From positions 62,001 to 126,000 of the forward strand of contig DKPQ01000002.1 of the NCBI GenBank assembly GCA_002471275.1: a stretch of DNA of 64,000 nucleotides, written 5' to 3'. The translations under genes and the position numbers were made by a program. Shown one piece after another: positions 33,192 through 40,663 of the stretch. Origin of the DNA: Flammeovirgaceae bacterium UBA7330. GTDB taxonomy: Bacteria; Bacteroidota; Bacteroidia; Cytophagales; Cyclobacteriaceae. Position 1 is the first letter of the stretch; every line of letters starts with the position of its first letter. The notes below the pieces were generated by a model. It worked only from the letters and a program-made list of their open reading frames with translations, was not told the DNA's origin and made no database searches.

Positions 33192-34559
33192 TTAAGATGG
33201 ACAATCTCTTGTAAATTCAACATATCTCTTTTTTAAAACATCAATAGGCAAGCGTTGATTTCCACTGTAAAGTGTGTTCATCATTTTAATATCATCATCA
33301 GTAAGTACCAAAATACATTTTCTTTGGCCTGCCCATAAGTCAATGATGTTTTTCTTAACCTTCTTTGGTGGTTCATTTCTAGTAACCAACACTCCAAATC
33401 TTCCGAATTGATCTTTTAAGTATCTATTTAATTGATCTACATGATCGTTATTTAGTTCCTTCACGTTCTTGAGCTCAAAGACGATTTGTCGACAATCGTA
33501 TTTCTGAAAAATTTCTTCCAAAAAGTCATACGATTTATTGTTGTAAAATATTAAATCTCGAATATTCACTCCACTAATCGTTCTACTCTGTTCTTGCGCA
33601 AAATCTAATTGAGGATAAAAGACAGTTGCCAGCATTGGGCAGGCATTGTCTTCAAACTTCATATCAGCATTGTCAGTCTTGCCAGTTGGTAATTTTAGTA
33701 TGGTAGAAGTCTTTTTGGATACAGAGGTTTTCGAAATAGGTTTAAAAATTGGGTCGTTCTTGCAATTTGCCTGTTGCTGCTCTTTGATTTTTAAATAAGT
33801 CTCAATTACGTCATAATTATGCCTATTGTAGTTGAGTAGAGGAATACGATCTTTTTTAACAGCATCTTTTATCTCTTTGATATAAAAGTTGGAATAGTAA
33901 TCATCGAAATTGATCCAAGGAATTGCTCTTATCCACCGCTTCGGTGAAAATAAAATTGGAGATCCATTTTCTGGGTTTACAGGTAAATGTGTCTCTTCGG
34001 AAATAATCTTATTTTTTCGATAATCATATATCGAATCAAGTTTGACCTTCTGTATGGGAATTCCATATTTTTCACATTGTTCAATTGTGTAATCCACCAA
34101 AAAGGATTTAATGAAACTGCACGTGAAATCACTGATCCGATCCCTAGAAATACCATCAATGAACAATTGAATGCTTTCAAAATGAAGGAATCCAGAGCTG
34201 TTGATTTGAGGAATGGATTTAAATAGATTTAAAATCTCATTTGCAGTTTTCTGACCAATTGGTTTTCCAATTCTGGTCTTAGAATTACCAAGACCTACCT
34301 CGTTACATTCGCTCGTTTGAATTAATATTTCTCTGGCTTCATTTTCTTTTCCATTCTTCAATAAAAAGCCGAGATTATTAAAGGAATTTACCGTTGCAGT
34401 GTGCAAAGAATTGTCTTGCAAAGAGGGAGATTTCCATAGAAGAAATGGATCCACATAAAGTGGTATGTCTTCATTTAGATATGGTATTGCAAAATCAACT
34501 TCCTCTTGGGTAAAAGGAATATTATGATAATCATTAATTCTAGGTCTAATAATTGTCAT
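33192..34559 (-). CDS. PD-(D/E)XK-like nuclease, candidate defence protein
   Basis: About 455 residues from the ATG at 34559 (MTIIRPRINDYHNIPF); a start at 34574 adds five. The N-terminal region has a conserved-looking NEDIPLYVDPFLLWKSP and a middle region of helices. Counting from the longer start, the C-terminal domain has D340, then E367-x-K369 in QIVFELKNVKELNNDHVDQL followed by FGRFGVLVTR. This order (Asp, then ExK at the end of a strand, then a helix and a strand) is the PD-(D/E)XK nuclease core. I do not recognise a named family. Leading an operon with two small paralogues in an accessory region suggests anti-phage or anti-plasmid defence; that is inference. Confidence 0.6.
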   Translation of the reverse strand: MTIIRPRINDYHNIPFTQEEVDFAIPYLNEDIPLYVDPFLLWKSPSLQDNSLHTATVNSFNNLGFLLKNGKENEAREILIQTSECNEVGLGNSKTRIGKPIGQKTANEILNLFKSIPQINSSGFLHFESIQLFIDGISRDRISDFTCSFIKSFLVDYTIEQCEKYGIPIQKVKLDSIYDYRKNKIISEETHLPVNPENGSPILFSPKRWIRAIPWINFDDYYSNFYIKEIKDAVKKDRIPLLNYNRHNYDVIETYLKIKEQQQANCKNDPIFKPISKTSVSKKTSTILKLPTGKTDNADMKFEDNACPMLATVFYPQLDFAQEQSRTISGVNIRDLIFYNNKSYDFLEEIFQKYDCRQIVFELKNVKELNNDHVDQLNRYLKDQFGRFGVLVTRNEPPKKVKKNIIDLWAGQRKCILVLTDDDIKMMNTLYSGNQRLPIDVLKKRYVEFTRDCPS

Positions 34560-34582
34560 CAGAAGATATTGCATCTAACATA

Positions 34583-34608
34583 TGGTTATAGTGCATGCGC
34601 TATAACCA
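34583..34608. repeat. 26-base near-perfect palindrome upstream of the nuclease gene
   Basis: TGGTTATAGTGC and GCGCTATAACCA pair around AT, with one base difference between the arms. It lies 24 bases upstream of the preferred nuclease start, next to GTTAGAT on the minus strand, which fits the R-box pattern GTTRRRY. It may be a repressor site, or an arm of a cassette boundary. Confidence 0.7.
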
Positions 34609-34854
34609 CTATTATCTTTTTTAAATTAATCCTTTCAATACCAACACATTACCCACTCCTAAGCGACAATAAACGAATTATAAGCGATTAAAAACGGATA
34701 CGTTATCTGTATTGCCCACCTAAGATAAGTCTTTTCGTGAATTTTCAGTTGTATTTCGAAGATGATGGCATGAAGGGGAGGTTAATCTTATATCGGCCAA
34801 AGGCCTATTAGAAGACCAGGTCACTCGGTACAAATGAGTGATGTGTGCTTGTTA

Positions 34855-35030
34855 CTTTATGAATCTCGTGTGGTTGCGTTTCCGATCACGCGTAGTTTCT
34901 CTCCCATTCACATGTAGTTTTTCTCCGAACCACGTGTTGTTTCACTCCGAACCATGCATGGTTTTCCTCGGAATCACGTGTAGTTTTCCTTCAAACCATG
35001 TGTTGATTCGCTTCGAACAATGTGTTGTTG
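34855..35030. repeat. Eight degenerate 22-bp tandem repeats
   Basis: Eight units of exactly 22 bases lie head to tail with no spacers, for example TTCTCCGAACCACGTGTTGT-TT at 34921 and CACTCCGAACCATGCATGGT-TT at 34943. The most constant parts are the core CACGTG (often CATGTG) and the ending G-TTT. The period is not a multiple of three, so they do not encode a protein repeat. Without spacers they are not a CRISPR array. They resemble iterons or arrays of protein-binding sites. Confidence 0.85.
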
Positions 35031-35256
35031 AGCAATTAAGATACGTATATAAATGAAATAAGACAGGTATGTAAATAAATTTAGATAGCTATCAAACAAG
35101 AAAAAGATAGGTATGATTTTGTCTGGGGACCAAATGACTTGTTTGAGAGAGCTTTAATACCTAAATTATATAAGATACACAAATCATTCCAAAAATGCAC
35201 GGTTTAGCACCTAAAAAATGCAAAAAAAAGCCTGTGAGCTTATGCGATAAAATTAG

Positions 35257-35380
35257 TGGCTAAAGCCATAGAGTGTAAATCTATTGTCCCCGGGCTAAAG
35301 CCCGAGGCAATAGAGCTAAAGCCCGAGGCAATAGATTATGCTAAAGTCCCTTGCAGCAAACTAAAGTTTGTGGCGGCAAG
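35257..35380. repeat. Cluster of REP-like palindromes with CTAAAG core
   Basis: TGGCTAAAGCCA at 35257, CGGGCTAAAGCCCG inside a longer hairpin CTATTG...CAATAG (35281-35313), and AAACTAAAGTTT inside CTTGC...GCAAG (35350-35380). GCTAAAGCCCGAGGCAATAG is repeated directly at 35294 and 35315, a 21-base period. Confidence 0.8.
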
Positions 35381-35513
35381 CCAAAATCATTGTAATAAGA
35401 AATTTGGGGATTTATGATTAGTTGAATGTGAATTGTGAGTCTTTACGGGATCTACGAGTCCGTAGACTTTATTCAGAATGGCTTCAGATAAAATGCCAAT
35501 TGGTTTAGCTGTA

Positions 35514-35594
35514 ATTGCCATGGGCTTCAACCAAATTGCTATGGGCTTCAGCCCATGGGGCAATGAAAATCAATCCTCCTGGGGCTTTAGCCCC
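35514..35594. repeat. Second REP-like palindrome cluster
   Basis: Two 21-base units ATTGCYATGGGCTTCA start at 35514 and 35535. The second forms ATGGGC-TTCA-GCCCAT (35541-35556). GGGGCT-TT-AGCCCC follows at 35581-35594. The cores are related to those of the cluster at 35257-35380 (CTTTAG is CTAAAG on the other strand). Confidence 0.75.
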
Positions 35595-35766
35595 TAAAGG
35601 GTTCAAATTCATATTTCTCCATGAATTCATTATACTCTTCCTGAAAGCTCTTTTTGCTTTTGGCCTATGTCTCACAAACATATAGCCTTTGGGATTTAAA
35701 AAACACATTGTTTTACCTGAGTACTTTAAGTTGACGATGTGCGAATCAACTCGCCCCATCCGCGCC

Positions 35767-36249
35767 TTATATCATTGCGGTAATATTGGCCAGCTTTCCA
35801 TGGTATCTTTCTACCTGGGTTCCGAATTTCTTGAGGAATTCTACCCCTTCATCACTGGCAATGCCTTTGTGTTCAGCATAAGAGTTGAGGTAGATCACTT
35901 TTTCGATCCCTGCCGAATAGATGATCCGCGCACAGGCCAGGCATGGCGAAAGTGTGACGTAAAGGGTAGATCCTTCTACAGTAGCTTTGTTCTTCACAGC
36001 GTAAAGAATTGCGTTTTGCTCTGCATGAATCGCCAACGAGCATCCTCCTTTGGAATCCCTGGGACAACCTGATTCCGGAAATTCCTCATCACAGTTGTGA
36101 GTACCTGCAGGAGGCCCATTATACCCAATGGAAATGATGCGCGTGTCTTTGGTCAGTACTGCGCCTACATGTCTTTTGATGCAATGTGAACGTCTGGCAA
36201 GGTTCACCGCCAGTTCCATAAAAATATCGTCAAATGCCGGTCGCTCCAT
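35767..36249 (-). CDS. Deoxycytidylate deaminase family protein
   Basis: A 160-residue zinc-dependent deaminase. The zinc/catalytic motif is HAEQ (His75, Glu77) with the cysteine pair SPCLACA (Cys103 and Cys106). GYNGPPAGTHNCDE and the extra Cys-rich segment ESGCPRDSKGGC are those of dCMP deaminase/ComEB proteins, which convert dCMP to dUMP for thymidylate synthesis. Length fits. The C-terminus is short. It lies directly beside the repeat-rich region and is an ordinary chromosomal gene marking its right boundary. Confidence 0.9.
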   Translation of the reverse strand: MERPAFDDIFMELAVNLARRSHCIKRHVGAVLTKDTRIISIGYNGPPAGTHNCDEEFPESGCPRDSKGGCSLAIHAEQNAILYAVKNKATVEGSTLYVTLSPCLACARIIYSAGIEKVIYLNSYAEHKGIASDEGVEFLKKFGTQVERYHGKLANITAMI

Positions 36250-36433
36250 AGAAGCCCGAAATTACCGATTCAAAAGATCATACGTATGGAATTTGTTGAA
36301 AAAAGCTTGAATCTAGGCGTTTTAGGATGCCAACAAAGCCCGGATCGGTTCAACAGATATTTCATGATTTTTTCGCGCCATACCACGCCATTTTTCCCTC
36401 AGGTTCCGTTTTTAGGATCAATTATAAGTGATT

Positions 36434-36478
36434 TACCTAGGTGATATACGAAAATAATATAAGGAATATACCTAGTTG
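36434..36478. promoter_or_regulatory. Two direct TACCTAG-TG motifs upstream of the surface protein gene
   Basis: TACCTAGGTG at 36434-36443 and TACCTAGTTG at 36469-36478 are 35 bases apart; the first contains the palindrome ACCTAGGT. They lie 46-90 bases before the ATG at 36524 and could be activator sites. Confidence 0.35.
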
Positions 36479-36523
36479 GCACGTGAATTGATATTATTTT
36501 TACACAACTATTTGATAACGATA

Positions 36524-38071
36524 ATGAATGCTGCTAGTTCTCTAGACCAGGAAATCACATCGGACGAGGATGACTGTCATAAACAGGTTTTTAAATCTGT
36601 ATTCCTTTTTATCCTATTAAATCTCTCTTTCCTTTCCATCGTTTATTCGCAATGTGCTGCCGGGTATACCTCAGGTAACCTGACAATTACTTCTACCTGT
36701 ACAATCTCTTCCAACATCACCATCACGGGAAATCTTATTCTTAATAGTGGAGCAAATATTACGATCGCCCCGGGTGTGGTAGTTACTGTAAATGGTAATG
36801 TGCAGACAGGATGGAAAGTAGGAAAAGTAAGTATTTCCGGAGGAACCCTGAATGTGGGTACAGATCTGCATAACGAGGATCAAACTGAATTGAGTATTAC
36901 GGGAACTACAATTTCTACAGGATCATACTTTCTCAATGACTTTAAATCTAAGATGACTGTTACAAACGCTACAGTATATGTGGGTTCATACTTACACAAT
37001 GAAGATCAAACAGAATTAGAAATTGACAACTCAGTATTCATAGTAAATGATTATGTATACAACGATTTTAAAGCAAAATTTGAGTTGGTCAATGGTTCTG
37101 ACATGACAGTGAATGGAAATGCGACCATAGGTGGATATGCCTTTCACAATGAAAATGAGTCAGAATTCCTTATTGATAATTCCGCTCTAACCATCAATGG
37201 TAATGTGTATAATGATTTCAAAGCGAAATTAGAAATTGACAATGGCGGCTCAATGTATGTAGATGGGGATTTTTACAACGAAAATGAGGCAGAAATCTAT
37301 GTTGGAAATGGATCTCTTCATATCACGGGAGATTTTACCAACGATTTTAAAGGTGAACTCGAAATAGGAAATGGGGGACAAGTGCTGGTAGAAGGAGATG
37401 TGACTACTGATACAAAATCTGAAATAAAAGTGAACAATGGGGGAGGTTTTTGTACAAATGGTTCAGTAACTAACCCTGGTACCATAAGCTCTTCGTATGG
37501 TGACACGGACTGTTCTGACGGGTGTTGTGGATCTACAGTCACTTTACCTGTTGAATTGCTGTCATACGTGGGAGTAATTGAAAATAATGAAATAAAACTG
37601 TCGTGGGTAACAGCTACTGAAACTAACAATGAGTATTTCACGATCGAGAGATCAGATGACGGAATCCTGTTCTATGAAGTAGGTAGGGTAGCAGGAAGTG
37701 GGGATTCGGATCAGGTGGTAGAATATGCATGGTCAGAGAAAGTGTATAAATCTGGATTTGTGTACTACCGATTGAAACAAACGGATTATGATGGTCAGTA
37801 TGAATATTTGGGTATTGTATCCGTGATGACAACCATTGAAAAGAAGATTTCAATTTTCCCCAACCCGGTAGCTTCTGGTAGTGATGTGTTGGTAACGGGA
37901 GTTGCTGATGATGCTAAATATATCATTCATGACCTTTATCAAAAAGTAGTTGGTGAAGGTTTCCTGGAATGCAATAACAAGATTTCTATAGATAACCTGA
38001 AACCCGGTTATTACCTGATTACAATCACATCCGGTCTCCATACAGAAACCAAGAAACTGATTGTAAAGTAA
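36524..38071 (+). CDS. T9SS-secreted surface protein with alternating 22-residue repeats
   Basis: A 515-residue exported protein. A signal-anchor-like stretch (VFLFILLNLSFLSIVYSQ) at about 25-42 follows an unusual acidic N-terminal extension. Residues about 115-315 form a solenoid of about nine units of about 22 residues that alternate between an HNE type (LHNEDQTELEIDNS, FHNENESEFLIDNS) and an NDFK type (YNDFKAKLEIDNGGSMYVDG, TNDFKGELEIGNGG). A linker domain (VELLSYVGVIENNEIKLSWV) and a C-terminal type IX secretion tail (ISIFPNPVASGSDVLVTG through LIVK) follow. The solenoid is probably a beta-helix and may be an adhesin. The ATG at 36524 is preferred to a TTG at 36476. Confidence 0.85.
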   Translation: MNAASSLDQEITSDEDDCHKQVFKSVFLFILLNLSFLSIVYSQCAAGYTSGNLTITSTCTISSNITITGNLILNSGANITIAPGVVVTVNGNVQTGWKVGKVSISGGTLNVGTDLHNEDQTELSITGTTISTGSYFLNDFKSKMTVTNATVYVGSYLHNEDQTELEIDNSVFIVNDYVYNDFKAKFELVNGSDMTVNGNATIGGYAFHNENESEFLIDNSALTINGNVYNDFKAKLEIDNGGSMYVDGDFYNENEAEIYVGNGSLHITGDFTNDFKGELEIGNGGQVLVEGDVTTDTKSEIKVNNGGGFCTNGSVTNPGTISSSYGDTDCSDGCCGSTVTLPVELLSYVGVIENNEIKLSWVTATETNNEYFTIERSDDGILFYEVGRVAGSGDSDQVVEYAWSEKVYKSGFVYYRLKQTDYDGQYEYLGIVSVMTTIEKKISIFPNPVASGSDVLVTGVADDAKYIIHDLYQKVVGEGFLECNNKISIDNLKPGYYLITITSGLHTETKKLIVK

Positions 38072-38145
38072 TGGGCTGATTTTTCTCAGTTGACTGGTGC
38101 GTTTTCGTCATTCATGATCAGGTAATTGGTTCGAAACTTTGAGCC

Positions 38146-39492
38146 ATGAACCTGATTGAAAAATATAACGTACCTGGCCCACGATATACCAGCTATCCCA
38201 CGGTTCCATATTGGGATGTCAAATCATTTAATCTAAAAACCTGGGAGGAACGGTTGAGATACAGCTTCCTCAATTATGGCGGGAGGTTAAGTATTTATAT
38301 ACACCTTCCATTTTGTGAAAGTCTGTGCACTTATTGCGGCTGCAATACCAGGATCACAAAGAACCACAGTGTGGAGGAGTCATATGTCGATACGCTCTTA
38401 AAAGAATGGAGTTTATATCTAAAGTCATTTCCTACAAAACCGGTAGTTAAAGAATTGCATTTGGGAGGAGGCACACCCACCTTCTTTTCTTCCGGCAATT
38501 TGAAACGACTGATTGATGGAATTTTTAAAACTTCCATCATTGAATCTGATGCTGAGTTAGGCTTTGAGGGTCATCCGGCCAATACCAGCTTTGAACACCT
38601 TAAGACCCTCAGTGAGCTGGGATTTGACCGGGTGAGTTTTGGAATACAGGATTTTGACCCGAAAGTACAGCAGCTGATCAATAGGAAACAATCTTTTGAG
38701 CAGGTACGTGAGGTGGTGGATCAAGCCAGATCACTTGGCTATAACAGCATCAATTTTGATTTGATTTACGGGTTGCCAGCACAAAACATTGAGTCTGTGG
38801 AATTCACGCTGGAGCAGACGCTGCGGCTAAGACCAGATCGTATTGCCTTCTATAGCTATGCTCATGTTCCGGGAATAAAACCTGCCCAAAAGAGCTATGA
38901 GTCCTTTTTGCCGGATCACCTATTGAAACAGGAACTGTATACCACAGGTAAAAAAATCCTCCTGGAAAATGGCTATGCCGATATTGGTATGGATCATTTT
39001 GCACTGGAGAGCGATTCCTTATATCAATCCTTCAGGAAAGGGGAGCTACATCGAAACTTCATGGGCTACACTACGAAAAAGACGAGACTTCTCGTGGGGC
39101 TTGGTGCAAGCTCAATAGGGGATGTATGGTCGGGTTTTAACCAGAATGAAAAGCGCGTAGAAACCTACCAGGAGTTGGTGAACAATGGCCAGCTGCCTAT
39201 TGTAAAAGGTCATTTGTGCTCACCTGACGATATGATTCTTCGTCATCAGATCCTAAACCTGATCTGTAGGTATCAAACTACCTGGACAAATGCTGAATGG
39301 AGAGCTATGGAAAATACCATCAACCATGAGCTACTGGATCAGCTTGAGACTGACGGACTGATCAAACGGTATAAAAATAAGATAGTCATTACATCAGAGG
39401 GTAAACCATTCGTGAGGAATATCTGCATGGCTTTCGATGCTCATCTATTGACAAACAAGGAAGTAAAAGCATCATTTAGCAAAACGATCTGA
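38146..39492 (+). CDS. hemN: Oxygen-independent coproporphyrinogen III oxidase
   Basis: A 448-residue radical SAM enzyme of haem synthesis that decarboxylates two propionates of coproporphyrinogen III to vinyl groups. The cluster motif is CxxxCxxC with a following Cys (Cys57, Cys61, Cys64 and Cys66 in PFCESLCTYCGCNTRI), typical of genuine HemN. The start NLIEKYNVPGPRYTSYPTVP, LHLGGGTPTFF and INFDLIYGLPAQ also fit. The C-terminal HemN domain is present (MGYTTKKTRLLVGLGASSIG). Full length. The stop abuts the stop of the convergent dehydrogenase gene. Confidence 0.95.
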   Translation: MNLIEKYNVPGPRYTSYPTVPYWDVKSFNLKTWEERLRYSFLNYGGRLSIYIHLPFCESLCTYCGCNTRITKNHSVEESYVDTLLKEWSLYLKSFPTKPVVKELHLGGGTPTFFSSGNLKRLIDGIFKTSIIESDAELGFEGHPANTSFEHLKTLSELGFDRVSFGIQDFDPKVQQLINRKQSFEQVREVVDQARSLGYNSINFDLIYGLPAQNIESVEFTLEQTLRLRPDRIAFYSYAHVPGIKPAQKSYESFLPDHLLKQELYTTGKKILLENGYADIGMDHFALESDSLYQSFRKGELHRNFMGYTTKKTRLLVGLGASSIGDVWSGFNQNEKRVETYQELVNNGQLPIVKGHLCSPDDMILRHQILNLICRYQTTWTNAEWRAMENTINHELLDQLETDGLIKRYKNKIVITSEGKPFVRNICMAFDAHLLTNKEVKASFSKTI

Positions 39493-40647
39493 TCAACCCT
39501 CGTACCAGACACGGTAGATAGTGCCTGACATGTCATCGGACAGCAGCATCGATCCATCTTCCAGGAAGATCATGTCAACAGGTCTGCCCCAGTACTGGTT
39601 GTTGGATTTCATCAGGAATCCGTCGATAAAGACTTCTGTGCCCTGGCTTTTTCCACCTTCTTCTCTGACTAGTATTACCTGAGCACCCGTATGTCCTGCC
39701 TCTGGCGACCTGTTCCATGACCCGTGTAAGGCCACAAAAATTTCTCCACGGTAAGCCTCAGGAAACTGTGCGCCAGTATAAAAACGCATTCCCAGGGGTG
39801 CTACGTGCGGTCCCAGAAGTTCGATAGGAGGAACAAAGTCCTCGCAAGGAAATTTAGATCCAAATTCAGGATCAGAGACGTTGCCCTGATGGCAATAAGG
39901 GTATCCAAAATGTTGTCCGGCTTCTGTCATTTTATTCAATTCGCATTCCGGAGTGGTATCACCCATCATATCCCTGCCATTATCGGTAAAATAGAATTCG
40001 CCCGTTTCAGGGTGCCAGTCAAAGCCTACGGTATTCCGCACTCCATGAGCCACAATTTCTCGTTCAGAGCCATCCGGGTTCATCCTGGTGATAGATGCAT
40101 AGATCTGATCCTCCTTTTCACAGATGTTGCATGGTGCGCCTACTGGCATATAGAGTTTTCCGTCCGGACCAAATCCCAGGTATCGCTTGCCGTGATGTAC
40201 CTCGGTAGGGTAGTCATCTACGATGAGTTCTTTTTGGGTGGTGTCAAATGCCAGTATATTGGGGTATTTCCAAAGCTTGCTTACCTCCGATACATACAGG
40301 TCACCGTCTCTGAAAGCAATGCCATTTGGGTTGTTCTTGCCGGTAGCAACCACGTACTTCTTGTCCGCCTTGTAATCTCCGTTTTCATCTTTGAAGGCGT
40401 GAACATGACCACCTCCACGGCTCCCGACAAAGACAGTGCCGTCCGGGGCCAGGGCAAGACTGCGGGCGTCTTTGACCCGTGCAAATACGTCAATCCTGAA
40501 ACCCTCAGGTAGGGTCAGAGAATCTAACCTGAGGTCGTCATAGAACACAATACTTGTATCAACTGGTAAGGTGGATTCAGTGGGCTGATCTACACTACAG
40601 CTAAAGGCCAGAGGTAAAATGAAGATAAAGTAGGCTAATCTTTTCAT
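39493..40647 (-). CDS. PQQ-type sugar (sorbosone-like) dehydrogenase lipoprotein
   Basis: A 384-residue lipoprotein (lipobox LPLAFSCS, Cys near 17). The mature domain is a six-bladed propeller: FRIDVFARVKDARSLALAPD, GTVFVGSRGGGHVHAFKD, NGIAFRDGDLYVSE, GVRNTVGFDWHPETGEFYFT and ILLGPHVAPLG-like segments (here ELLGPHVAPLGMRFYTG). These match the glucose/sorbosone dehydrogenase family, which uses pyrroloquinoline quinone. There is no PQQ synthesis gene nearby, so the cofactor would be imported or the protein may not use it. Sits in the outer or inner membrane facing the periplasm. Confidence 0.85.
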   Translation of the reverse strand: MKRLAYFIFILPLAFSCSVDQPTESTLPVDTSIVFYDDLRLDSLTLPEGFRIDVFARVKDARSLALAPDGTVFVGSRGGGHVHAFKDENGDYKADKKYVVATGKNNPNGIAFRDGDLYVSEVSKLWKYPNILAFDTTQKELIVDDYPTEVHHGKRYLGFGPDGKLYMPVGAPCNICEKEDQIYASITRMNPDGSEREIVAHGVRNTVGFDWHPETGEFYFTDNGRDMMGDTTPECELNKMTEAGQHFGYPYCHQGNVSDPEFGSKFPCEDFVPPIELLGPHVAPLGMRFYTGAQFPEAYRGEIFVALHGSWNRSPEAGHTGAQVILVREEGGKSQGTEVFIDGFLMKSNNQYWGRPVDMIFLEDGSMLLSDDMSGTIYRVWYEG

Positions 40648-40663
40648 AAGCCTAATTTAAAGA

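Larger units (their letters stand above)
34575..35766. other. Gene-free 1.2-kb repeat-rich region
   Basis: No convincing gene on either strand. It holds a 26-base palindrome (34583-34608), a two-copy 21-base direct repeat starting AAGCGA at 34661 and 34682, eight degenerate 22-base repeats (34855-35030), a cluster of CTAAAG-core palindromes (35257-35380), a hairpin AGTC-TACGG/CCGTAGACT (35438-35468) and more palindromes at 35514-35594. The rest is A+T-rich. Frames crossing it are made of repeat sequence and are not supported as proteins. Confidence 0.75.

Noticed and set aside
34855..35030. Possible CRISPR array
   Set aside because: The 22-base units are directly joined with no spacers and each is diverged; no cas genes are nearby.
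34838..35056. 72-codon open frame across the 22-base repeats
   Set aside because: It only reads through the tandem repeats, whose period is not a multiple of three, and has no homology that I recognise.
35505..35759. 84-codon open frame on the minus strand in the REP-like region
   Set aside because: Most of it is translated palindrome sequence; there is no domain, and the start is not supported.
28190..36250. Prophage
   Set aside because: No capsid, tail, terminase, lysis or phage integrase genes were seen.
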